Shown in pieces: positions 25,568 to 32,392 of a stretch of DNA of 64,000 bases. How positions within the stretch are numbered: the first letter of the stretch is position 1; each line of letters begins with the position of its first letter. The translations under genes were made by a program, and so were the position numbers. The DNA lies in the NCBI GenBank assembly GCA_963596005.1, contig CAVBJF010000001.1:124001-188000 (forward strand). Reading direction: 5' to 3'. Below the pieces are notes generated by a model. The model did not search any database. It was given only the letters and a program-made list of their open reading frames with translations, and was not told the origin of the DNA. Origin of the DNA: Gallibacter pasteurianus_A (GTDB lineage: Bacteria > Bacillota > Clostridia > Peptostreptococcales > Anaerovoracaceae).

Positions 25568-25642
25568 GGTACCCCCGAGATGATTCGAACATCCGACGCA
25601 CGGTTTAGGAAACCGACGCTCTATCCCCTGAGCTACGGAGGC
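25567..25642 (-). tRNA. tRNA-Arg (anticodon CCT)
   Basis: The reverse strand folds as acceptor GCCTCCG/CGGGGGT, D stem GCTC/GAGC, anticodon loop TTCCTAA with anticodon CCT, and T arm GGATG-TTCGAAT-CATCT. The anticodon stem has a T27-T43 mismatch at its first pair. CCA is encoded (25567-25569). It reads AGG codons. Confidence 0.94.
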
Positions 25643-25656
25643 ATATCACAGATTTT

Positions 25657-25685
25657 ACTATAACATTTTTTGAAGCAATTTTCAA
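25657..25685 (-). promoter_or_regulatory. tRNA-Arg promoter
   Basis: Reverse-strand TTGAAA (25680-25685), 17-nt spacer, TATAGT (25657-25662), ending 14 bp ahead of the mature tRNA. Confidence 0.7.
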
Positions 25686-25702
25686 TTAAAACAAGCAATA
25701 TG

Positions 25703-25711
25703 TGGTATATT
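25703..25711 (+). promoter_or_regulatory. Extended -10 ahead of trxA
   Basis: TGG followed by TATATT makes an extended -10 about 80 bp upstream of the thioredoxin start. It is divergent from the tRNA-Arg promoter. Confidence 0.4.
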
Positions 25712-25791
25712 GAAAGAGAGAAAACATATATAAAAAGGAAACTAAACTAAAATGTAGCGGAGCAAACCCGCAATTGATAGGAGGTAATAGT

Positions 25792-26094
25792 ATGCCAATA
25801 GAAATCACAAAGGAAAATTTTGAGGAACAGGTATTAAAGGCAGATAAGCCTGTACTGGTGGACTTTTGGGCAGACTGGTGCGGCCCCTGCAAAATGCTTT
25901 CCCCGATAGTTGATGAGATAGCAAAGGAAAGGGACGATATAAAAGTAGGAAAGATAAATGTAGACCAACAGCAGGAGCTTGCTATCCAGTTTGGAGTTAT
26001 GACAATTCCAACATTAATAGTATTCAAAAACGGAGAGCAGGTAAATAAGTCGATCGGACTGCAGACAAAGGAAGATGTAATAAATCTTTTATAA
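25792..26094 (+). CDS. trxA: Thioredoxin
   Basis: Cytoplasmic dithiol reductant of 100 residues. The active site WCGPCK lies near residue 28, preceded by VLVDFWAD, and the cis-proline loop reads MTIPTLIVFKNG. I start at 25792 because AGGAGG lies 7 nt upstream; the in-frame start at 25774 has none. It has its own probable promoter. No thioredoxin reductase gene is adjacent. A 118-bp gap with no clear terminator leads to the beta-helix gene. Confidence 0.95.
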   Translation: MPIEITKENFEEQVLKADKPVLVDFWADWCGPCKMLSPIVDEIAKERDDIKVGKINVDQQQELAIQFGVMTIPTLIVFKNGEQVNKSIGLQTKEDVINLL

Positions 26095-26212
26095 AAAATT
26101 TTTTATTATTCTTTTTCTTTTAAGGTTTATTTAAAAGTGGCGAGTATAGTAAGAGGTGTAAAAGAAAAGAAAACGTATAGGAAAAGAAGCGCTATAAGTA
26201 AGAAGGAAAGGA

Positions 26213-28189
26213 ATGATAAAAATGAAACGCAGTGTAAAAAATGCAATAGTGGGAGTTCTCATTGCAGTAATGTGCACGAGTATGTTTTTTACAATGAGCT
26301 TCGCAGCAAAAAATTCTTCTCAAGGAGGACAAATGGGGCAACCGCCGAGCGTGCAAAGCGGGCAAGAGCAGGGCGGGGATTCATCATCACAGCAGGACAA
26401 TTCACAGGGCAATTCACAGGGCAATTCGCCGTCTGAACCGTCTGATACGGGAGACAGCTCCTCAAGTGATGGCAAGAGTCAAAGCTCTGACAGTAACGCC
26501 CAAGCACAGACGCAGGGTCAATCGCAGGGTCAGCCTCCGGAAAAACCGTCAGGCGATCAAAACAGCAGCTCCGGACAAAGCAATGGAGACAGTAGTAATC
26601 AGGGCGTAACCAGTAGCGACAGTAACAGCCAGAACGAAGGCCAAGATACTCAGAGCGGACAAAATGAGCAAAGTAATGGCGGGCAGGATTCTCAGCAGGG
26701 CGGACAGCCTGGCGATATGCAACAAGGCCAAGGCGGAGCCGGTGGTGCAACCTCAATCGGCGCAGGATACAAAGTGGCTTTCGGCATAGAGGCACTAATA
26801 ACATCGCTGCTTGTAATGTACTTGATAATGTCTCGCGGAAATAAAAAAGGCTTCAAGGAAACCTTCATAAACAGGGACAAGATAGTTATAATGGTACTTG
26901 CAACAGTGGTCATGACAAGCGGACTTACTTGCACCGAAACCTTATTGGCTCAAAATTGCTTCGCAGGGGGTCAACAGACTACACAAGTACAGCAGGCTTC
27001 CTATAGTGCGAGTACCGAAATAACAGAAGATGCCACATTGACCGGCAAAACCTTTACATCGTCTAATGCCGATGAAAACGCACTTTTAGTAAATGGAGAC
27101 GGTATCGAGGTAAATGTATCGGATTCGACAGTTAAAAAAACAGGGGATTCTGATGGAGGAGACAGCACGAGCTTTTACGGAACAAACTCAGCTGTGACAG
27201 CAAAGAGCGGTGCAAATCTTACGCTTAAAAACTTGACAGTTACAACTGATGCGACAGGCGCTAATGGAGTATTTTGCTACGGAGGCTCGGCAACAACTAA
27301 TAATTCTTCAGGAGATGGCACGACTGTAACTATAAGCGATTCGACTATCACGACCACAAAGGATAACTCAGGCGGTATCATGACTACAGGCGGTGGCGTG
27401 ATGAAGGCAAAAAACCTGACCGTTAATACAGCAGGAACATCATCGGCGGCGATAAGAACTGACCGTGGCGGTGGAGATGTGACAGTGGAAAAAGGCACAT
27501 ATACTACTACAGGAAAGGGATCTCCGGCAGTGTATTCCACAGCAGATATTACAGTAAAGAGTGCAAAGTTGATAGCGAAAGCTTCTGAAGGCGTTGTAAT
27601 AGAAGGAAAGAACAGCGTCACTTTAGAAGATGTCGATCTTGTGGATACCAATAATGAGCTAAATGGACAGTCTACAACTTACAAGAATATATTTCTTTAT
27701 CAGTCAATGAGCGGCGATGCGGATGAGGGAACTTCCGAATTTAAAGCTACTGACTGCAACATTACAACAAATAAGGGCGATACATTTTATGTAACAAATA
27801 CGACAGCGAAAATCATATTGGAAAATAACAAGATTACAAACAACGACAGCGATGGCAATTTCTTGAGAGTACAAAAGGATTCTTGGGGAAATGAAGGTTC
27901 AAACGGTGGAGATGTAACGCTTGAGATGAAAGATCAGAAGGCGATAGGAGATATCATCGTTGATTCGATTTCGACTTTGGTAATGGAGCTGACAGACGGT
28001 TCATATTATGAGGGTACAATCAATGGTGACAATGATGCAGAATCAATCACGCTAACGCTTGATAAGAGTTCAAAGATAAAGCTGACAGGCGACAGCTATG
28101 TTACAAAGCTTGATAATGCGGACTCAAGCAACAGCAACATCGACTTCAACGGTTATACTCTATACGTAAACGGTAAGGCTGTAAATTAG
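26213..28189 (+). CDS. Large surface protein: signal peptide, Gln/Ser/Gly-rich linker, two membrane segments, beta-helix
   Basis: No specific function recognised. The 658 residues read as a signal peptide (1-31, ending SFA-A) and a low-complexity Gln/Ser/Gly/Asn-rich stretch (33-180). Two hydrophobic helices (about 186-207 and 223-245) with a basic hinge follow, then a Thr/Asn/Gly-rich parallel beta-helix (about 265-655). The helix has repeated rungs such as ENALLVNGDGIEV, NSGGIMTTGGGVMKA and SSAAIRTDRGGGDV. If both helices span the membrane, linker and beta-helix are both outside. The second helix resembles another signal peptide, suggesting fusion of two secreted proteins. ATG 26213 or 26222 (MKRSVKNA) could start it. 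Confidence 0.75.
   Translation: MIKMKRSVKNAIVGVLIAVMCTSMFFTMSFAAKNSSQGGQMGQPPSVQSGQEQGGDSSSQQDNSQGNSQGNSPSEPSDTGDSSSSDGKSQSSDSNAQAQTQGQSQGQPPEKPSGDQNSSSGQSNGDSSNQGVTSSDSNSQNEGQDTQSGQNEQSNGGQDSQQGGQPGDMQQGQGGAGGATSIGAGYKVAFGIEALITSLLVMYLIMSRGNKKGFKETFINRDKIVIMVLATVVMTSGLTCTETLLAQNCFAGGQQTTQVQQASYSASTEITEDATLTGKTFTSSNADENALLVNGDGIEVNVSDSTVKKTGDSDGGDSTSFYGTNSAVTAKSGANLTLKNLTVTTDATGANGVFCYGGSATTNNSSGDGTTVTISDSTITTTKDNSGGIMTTGGGVMKAKNLTVNTAGTSSAAIRTDRGGGDVTVEKGTYTTTGKGSPAVYSTADITVKSAKLIAKASEGVVIEGKNSVTLEDVDLVDTNNELNGQSTTYKNIFLYQSMSGDADEGTSEFKATDCNITTNKGDTFYVTNTTAKIILENNKITNNDSDGNFLRVQKDSWGNEGSNGGDVTLEMKDQKAIGDIIVDSISTLVMELTDGSYYEGTINGDNDAESITLTLDKSSKIKLTGDSYVTKLDNADSSNSNIDFNGYTLYVNGKAVN
26395..26430 (+). 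repeat. Three tandem 12-bp repeats in the linker coding region
   Basis: Unit GGGCAATTCACA is repeated three times (first and last copies imperfect), encoding DNSQ-GNSQ-GNSP. A slip here would change linker length by four residues without a frameshift. Confidence 0.85.
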
Positions 28190-28237
28190 TGAAAGCATAA
28201 AAACTTTTCCTGTCGGACGGCAGATAATTATAAAAAA

Positions 28238-28270
28238 GGCAACAGTTCCTTAGAGGATTGTTGCCTTTTT
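28238..28270 (+). terminator. Terminator after the beta-helix gene
   Basis: GGCAACA pairs with TGTTGCC around an inner TCC-TTAG-GGA hairpin (28238-28265), followed by five T residues. A run of A residues on the left allows weak activity in the other direction. Confidence 0.85.
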
Positions 28271-28356
28271 GTTGTCTAAAAAACTCGCTTTTATTGCAGG
28301 GATGTTTTTTTTAATATTTTATTATATTTGCATGACGCTTTATTTTAGAAGAGCAC

Positions 28357-28722
28357 TTATTTTATATTGAAATGCTTTTTGAAAGCGTTGAAGCTTTCGT
28401 CACTTATGCCGTGCTCAAGCTTACAAGCATCCTCATAAGCGATGGAATCTTTTACGCCAAGAGAAATTAAAATTTGAGCGATTGCCTCGTGTTTTTCGTA
28501 GATATCCTTCGCAATAGACATTCCTTTATCTGTAAGTGTGATGTAGTTGTTATCATCAACGACGATATACTCATTTTCCTTAAATTGTTTTATGACCGAA
28601 GATACCGTAGGGCGCGAATAACCAAAGTAATTGCAAATATCGGTTGCTCTGACATGCTCAAGCTTATCGCTCAAAACAAGGATTGCCTCAAGATAGTTTT
28701 CACCGGATTCTTTTATTTGCAT
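28357..28722 (-). CDS. DtxR/IdeR/MntR-family metal-dependent repressor
   Basis: Metal-responsive repressor of 121 residues: an N-terminal winged helix-turn-helix (VRATDICNYFGYSRPTVSSVIKQ, about 23-45) and a short dimerization/metal domain with HEAI near residue 78 and EDACKLEHGIS near 97. There is no C-terminal SH3-like domain, as in MntR-size proteins. It is divergent from feoA, and the TTAG-N6-CTAA boxes on both sides point to control of ferrous-iron uptake plus autoregulation. Fe(II) is the likely ligand by context; Mn(II) cannot be excluded from sequence. Confidence 0.88.
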   Translation of the reverse strand: MQIKESGENYLEAILVLSDKLEHVRATDICNYFGYSRPTVSSVIKQFKENEYIVVDDNNYITLTDKGMSIAKDIYEKHEAIAQILISLGVKDSIAYEDACKLEHGISDESFNAFKKHFNIK

Positions 28723-28738
28723 ATTTCAACCTCCAATG

Positions 28739-28752
28739 TTAGATATGACTAA
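28739..28752. promoter_or_regulatory. Candidate DtxR-family box 1 (dtxR leader)
   Basis: TTAGATATGACTAA, pattern TTAG-N6-CTAA, lies in the dtxR 5' UTR just ahead of its ribosome binding site. It overlaps a 15-bp palindrome TATGACTAAGTCATA (28744-28758). Suggests autoregulation. Confidence 0.55.
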
Positions 28753-28775
28753 GTCATAAGTGATTCTTTAAGAGT

Positions 28776-28803
28776 AGTATATAACAAATTTGCGGATTTT
28801 CAA
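28776..28803 (-). promoter_or_regulatory. dtxR promoter
   Basis: Reverse-strand TTGAAA (28798-28803), 16-nt spacer, TATACT (28776-28781). Box 1 would lie just downstream of the start site. Confidence 0.6.
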
Positions 28804-28834
28804 AACAAATTTTGAGAAAAGTGTATAAATACAG

Positions 28835-28864
28835 TTGACAAGTATAGTTAGCAGGTGCTAACAT
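28835..28864 (+). promoter_or_regulatory. feo operon promoter
   Basis: Perfect TTGACA (28835-28840), 18-nt spacer, TAACAT (28859-28864) as a poor -10. DtxR box 2 covers the spacer and -10, as expected for a repressed promoter. Confidence 0.6.
28848..28861. promoter_or_regulatory. Candidate DtxR-family box 2 (feo promoter)
   Basis: TTAGCAGGTGCTAA, extended by one base on each side to a perfect 16-bp inverted repeat (28847-28862) around GG. It overlaps the feo -10. Confidence 0.65.
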
Positions 28865-28873
28865 ATCAGTGTG

Positions 28874-28887
28874 TTAGTTAGCACTAA
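28874..28887. promoter_or_regulatory. Candidate DtxR-family box 3 (feo start region)
   Basis: TTAGTTAGCACTAA, same TTAG-N6-CTAA pattern, 26 bp after box 2 and near the expected transcription start. Confidence 0.6.
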
Positions 28888-28919
28888 TATTTTTAATTGC
28901 AAGAAAGAAGGAAACAAAG

Positions 28920-29132
28920 ATGATGCCATTAGCAGTATTAGACATGGGAAAAGATGTGCTCATAAAAAAAGTAGGTGGCAATTCTGATGTGAAACTACAC
29001 CTTGAAAATCTCGGCTTTGTGCCGGGGGCAGAAGTAAAAGTAATCTCAAGCCAGGGCGGCAACTTTATAGTAAATGTCAAAGGCACAAGAGTTGCTATAA
29101 GTAGAGAAATGGCTGCAAAGATAATGATATAG
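28920..29132 (+). CDS. feoA: FeoA-family protein (first copy)
   Basis: Small SH3-like cytoplasmic protein of 70 residues needed for FeoB-dependent iron uptake. The fold pattern KLHLENLGFVPGAEVKVI and VKGTRVAISREMAAKIMI is typical of FeoA. AAGGA precedes the ATG. It is the first gene of the feo operon. It lacks the PLGDP phrase found in the second copy, so the two are diverged paralogs rather than a recent duplication. Confidence 0.88.
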   Translation: MMPLAVLDMGKDVLIKKVGGNSDVKLHLENLGFVPGAEVKVISSQGGNFIVNVKGTRVAISREMAAKIMI

Positions 29133-29180
29133 TTTAAAGAGAGAAAGAAATTGGAAATTAAAAAAGGAGGTTATGCGTAT

Positions 29181-29402
29181 ATGAGAACGCTAAAGGAAGT
29201 AAAAATCGGTGAAACCGTAACTGTTAAGAAAATTGACGGCGAAGGTGCTGTAAAAAGGAGAATAATGGATATGGGCATTACAAAGAATGCCGAAATCACC
29301 GTAAGAAAAGTAGCGCCACTCGGAGATCCGATGGAGGTTACTGTAAGAGGATACGAGCTATCTGTCAGAAAACATGATGCAGAGAAGATAGAAGTAGAAT
29401 AA
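29181..29402 (+). CDS. feoA: FeoA-family protein (second copy)
   Basis: Second FeoA of 73 residues, with RRIMDMGITKNAEITVRKVAPLGDP and the ending YELSVRKHDAEKIEVE, a closer match to the canonical FeoA than the first copy. I start at 29181 (MRTLKEVK) because AGGAGG lies 10 nt upstream; a TTG at 29151 would also be open but has no site. Two FeoA proteins with one FeoB is common in Clostridia. An attenuator-like hairpin follows. Confidence 0.9.
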   Translation: MRTLKEVKIGETVTVKKIDGEGAVKRRIMDMGITKNAEITVRKVAPLGDPMEVTVRGYELSVRKHDAEKIEVE

Positions 29403-29412
29403 TAGATAGTAG

Positions 29413-29441
29413 TTTTGCAGAGTTCGCTCTGTAAAATTTTT
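29413..29441 (+). terminator. Attenuator-like hairpin between feoA2 and feoB
   Basis: A 10-bp stem (29413-29422 with 29427-29436, one G-U pair), capped by the stable UUCG tetraloop, is followed by TTTTT. It looks like an intrinsic terminator inside the operon. Confidence 0.75.
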
Positions 29442-29451
29442 GACCACAGTG

Positions 29452-29465
29452 TTAGGTAAAACTAA
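29452..29465. promoter_or_regulatory. Candidate DtxR-family box 4 (ahead of feoB)
   Basis: TTAGGTAAAACTAA, pattern TTAG-N6-CTAA, lies between the attenuator and feoB. TTGACC at 29440 could be part of an internal promoter, but no good -10 is seen. Confidence 0.5.
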
Positions 29466-29481
29466 TGAAAGGAAGTAAGAA

Positions 29482-31905
29482 ATGAGTTTAAAAATTGCAT
29501 TGGCAGGAAACCCAAATGCGGGTAAAACGACACTGTTTAACGCTCTTACAGGCTCTAACCAATTTGTTGGAAACTGGCCGGGCGTAACAGTAGAGAAAAA
29601 AGAAGGTAAGCTTAAGGGCAATAAAGAGATTGCAATCGTTGACTTACCCGGTATTTATTCGCTTTCTCCTTATACGCTCGAGGAGGTTATAGCAAGAGAT
29701 TACTTACTCGAAGAAAAACCGGATGTGCTTTTAAATATTATAGACGGTACAAATCTTGAGCGAAACCTTTATTTGACAACACAGCTTGCAGAGCTCGGCA
29801 TTCCGATGATAGTTGCAATAAATATGATGGATGTTGTCGATAAAAACGGAGATAAAATAGATACAGAAAGACTTAGCAAGGAGCTTGGCTGTGCGGTAAT
29901 GCCAATCTCTGCGTTAAAGGGAACAGGTATAAAAGAAGTTTCGCAAAAGGCAATAGAACTTGGCGAAAAAGGTGACAAAAAGGAGCCACAGCACAAGTTT
30001 GGCGGAGCGGTAGAGCATACACTTGCACATATCGAGGAGCTTGCACTGCACGATATGCCGGAGGAAATCCAGAAGTGGTATGCTATCAAGCTTTTTGAGA
30101 GAGATGAAAAGGTAAGGGAAAAGCTAAACCTTGCACCTGAAGTCCTTGAACATATCGAAAAGGATATTGCAGCTTGCGAAGAAGAGCTTGATGATGATGC
30201 GGAGAGCATCATCACAGGAGAACGCTACAATTATATAGGCTCGATAATAGATCATTGCTATAAAAAGAAAAATAAGGGTGGACTTTCCACTTCTGATAAA
30301 ATTGACAGAGTTATTACAAATAGATGGCTTGGACTTCCGATATTTGCAGCGGTTATGATAGTTGTTTACTACATCTCTGTAACTACGGTTGGTGCTTGGG
30401 CAACAGACTGGACTAACGATGGATTGTTTGGCGACGGCTTTTATCTTGGTGGCGGTAAAGCGCAATACGAGGAGGCTGTCGGAGAATATGACACCGCACA
30501 GACAGAAATTGACGCATTTGTTGCGGCTGCAGAGAAGCAAGGTGTAGATCCTGACTCTGCGACAACACTCACCGCAGAAGCGACATTTTATGATGATGAG
30601 GGTGAAGTAGACACAAAAGAAACCGTGACATATCAGACATATCAGGATGCACTTGAGGTATCGGAGCCTGAGTATTCGGATTATGGCACATGGGTACCCG
30701 GTATTCCTACGATTATAGGAAACGGACTCGATAAGATTGGGGCAGGTGACACTTGGGTATCAGCACTTGTTCTTGATGGTATAGTTGCCGGTGTCGGAGC
30801 AGTTCTTGGCTTTGTACCTCAGATGTTAGTCTTGTTTATATTCCTGGCATTCCTTGAGGGCTGCGGATATATGGCAAGAGTTGCCTTCATAATGGATAGG
30901 ATTTTTAGAAAATTTGGATTATCAGGAAAGTCATTTATCCCAATGCTTATAGGTACAGGTTGCGGGGTCCCCGGTATCATGGCATCAAGGACTATTGAAA
31001 ACGAACGCGACCGAAGAATGACTGTTATGACAACAACATTTATACCTTGCGGAGCGAAGCTTCCTATCATAGCGCTTATAGCAGGTGCGTTGTTTGACAA
31101 GGCATGGTGGGTTGCGCCGTCAGCTTACTTTGTGGGTGTTGCGGCAATTGTCATCTCGGGTATCATACTAAAGAAGACAAAGATGTTTGCAGGCGAGGTT
31201 GCACCGTTTGTAATGGAGCTTCCTGCATACCACTTACCAACAATAGGCAGCGTGCTTAGATCTATGTGGGAGCGTGGTTGGTCGTTTATTAAAAAAGCCG
31301 GCACAATCATTTTGCTTTCGACTATCGTACTCTGGTTCTTGATGAACTACGGATTTACAGATGGCGGCTTTGGATCAACTGATGTACAAGATAGTTTGCT
31401 TGCTTCTATTGGAAACGGCATTGCTTGGATCTTTATCCCTCTTGGCTGGGGCACTTGGAGAGCTGCGGTTGCTGCAGTTACAGGTCTCATCGCGAAGGAA
31501 AACGTTGTAGGAACTTTCGGAGTGCTTTATGCAAGCATGGAAGTTGCGGAAAACGGATGGCAGATTTGGAGCAATATGGCAAGCGAATTTACACAGGTAG
31601 CAGCTTATTCATTCCTTGTATTTAACCTGCTTTGTGCGCCATGCTTTGCGGCGATGGGAGCTATCAAGCGAGAAATGAATAACCGTAAGTGGTTCTGGTT
31701 TGCAATCGGATATCAGTGTATATTTGCATATATGATAGCACTCTGTGTATATCAATTCGGCAATTTGTTTGCAACAGGCACATTCAGTCCGTTTGTGATA
31801 GTTGCGGTAGCAATAGTTGCACTTCTTGTATATTTGCTTGTAAGACCTGATAAAAACTCGCTTGACGCACAGGGAAAAAGAGTAAAAGGCGGTGCGAAAG
31901 CATAA
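29482..31905 (+). CDS. feoB: Ferrous iron transport protein B
   Basis: Membrane GTPase permease for Fe(II). The 807 residues begin with a G domain: G1 GNPNAGKT (9-16), G3 DLPG (54-57), G4 NMMD (114-117). A GDI helical domain follows, then about eight membrane helices with the gate motifs LEGCGYMAR and GTGCGVPG. Between the first two membrane helices there is an acidic, probably extracellular insert (about residues 322-402) that makes the protein longer than the usual 650-770. AAGGAAG precedes the ATG. DtxR box 4 and an attenuator lie upstream. Confidence 0.97.
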   Translation: MSLKIALAGNPNAGKTTLFNALTGSNQFVGNWPGVTVEKKEGKLKGNKEIAIVDLPGIYSLSPYTLEEVIARDYLLEEKPDVLLNIIDGTNLERNLYLTTQLAELGIPMIVAINMMDVVDKNGDKIDTERLSKELGCAVMPISALKGTGIKEVSQKAIELGEKGDKKEPQHKFGGAVEHTLAHIEELALHDMPEEIQKWYAIKLFERDEKVREKLNLAPEVLEHIEKDIAACEEELDDDAESIITGERYNYIGSIIDHCYKKKNKGGLSTSDKIDRVITNRWLGLPIFAAVMIVVYYISVTTVGAWATDWTNDGLFGDGFYLGGGKAQYEEAVGEYDTAQTEIDAFVAAAEKQGVDPDSATTLTAEATFYDDEGEVDTKETVTYQTYQDALEVSEPEYSDYGTWVPGIPTIIGNGLDKIGAGDTWVSALVLDGIVAGVGAVLGFVPQMLVLFIFLAFLEGCGYMARVAFIMDRIFRKFGLSGKSFIPMLIGTGCGVPGIMASRTIENERDRRMTVMTTTFIPCGAKLPIIALIAGALFDKAWWVAPSAYFVGVAAIVISGIILKKTKMFAGEVAPFVMELPAYHLPTIGSVLRSMWERGWSFIKKAGTIILLSTIVLWFLMNYGFTDGGFGSTDVQDSLLASIGNGIAWIFIPLGWGTWRAAVAAVTGLIAKENVVGTFGVLYASMEVAENGWQIWSNMASEFTQVAAYSFLVFNLLCAPCFAAMGAIKREMNNRKWFWFAIGYQCIFAYMIALCVYQFGNLFATGTFSPFVIVAVAIVALLVYLLVRPDKNSLDAQGKRVKGGAKA

Positions 31906-31935
31906 GAAAAGACAAAGGCCGGAGGAAAAACTGAA

Positions 31936-32145
31936 ATGGGAACCATAATAGTAGCGTTGATCGTCCTGGCGATATGCGTGGCGATAATAGCGGGAATGGT
32001 AAAAAAGAAAAAAGAAGGAAAGAGCATAATTTGTGGTGTTGACTGCAAATCGTGCGCAGGTGCTTGCAACTGCGAGGTTGCGGCGCAGGAACTTAAAAAA
32101 ATAGAAGAAGAAATCAATAGACAAAAACAAAAGCAATACAAGTAA
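31936..32145 (+). CDS. FeoB-associated Cys-rich membrane protein
   Basis: Short protein of 69 residues: one N-terminal membrane helix (about 3-21), a basic KKKKEGK boundary, then CGVDCKSCAGACNC with five cysteines, and a charged helical tail. Genes like this often follow feoB in anaerobic Firmicutes and may serve as an electron or metal partner; the precise role is unknown. GGAGG precedes the ATG, and a terminator ends the operon. Confidence 0.85.
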   Translation: MGTIIVALIVLAICVAIIAGMVKKKKEGKSIICGVDCKSCAGACNCEVAAQELKKIEEEINRQKQKQYK

Positions 32146-32177
32146 GCCTTTAATAGATCCTTTTGTTTGTTATAAAA

Positions 32178-32204
32178 GAAGTCACCGTAGGTGGCTTCTT
32201 TTTT
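32178..32204 (+). terminator. Terminator of the feo operon
   Basis: GAAGTCACC-GTA-GGTGGCTTC (32178-32198, one G-U pair) followed by six T residues. Confidence 0.88.
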
Positions 32205-32258
32205 CTTTCTAGGCACTAAAAACAAATCGTTATCGTTTGTTAAAAGACGGTTAAGAAA

Positions 32259-32298
32259 TTAATTTACTTTTAACACCAATTTTCATTTTCTCTTAACA
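32259..32298 (+). promoter_or_regulatory. Candidate PhoP box ahead of pstS
   Basis: Hexamers TTAATT (32259), TTAACA (32270), TTTCAT (32281) and TTAACA (32293) recur with an 11-12 bp period, like the TTAACA-type direct repeats bound by PhoP of Firmicutes. They lie 95 bp ahead of pstS, next to a poor -10 (TAAACT, 32308-32313). No phoPR genes are in the window. Confidence 0.5.
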
Positions 32299-32392
32299 AT
32301 ATGAGAGTAAACTAAAGCTGTAAAAGGGAAAAGCATGAAAGCTTGCATTTCGGCGAGAGGATAAGAAAGAAAAAGGAAGAGAGGAGAAAAAA

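Noticed and set aside
26395..26430. Short tandem repeats as a possible CRISPR-like array
   Set aside because: Units are 12 bp with no spacers and code for a Ser/Gln/Gly/Asn linker.
26289..26804. Arg/Leu-rich open frame on the minus strand
   Set aside because: It is the mirror of the Gln/Ser/Gly-rich linker of the surface protein; low complexity keeps all frames open.
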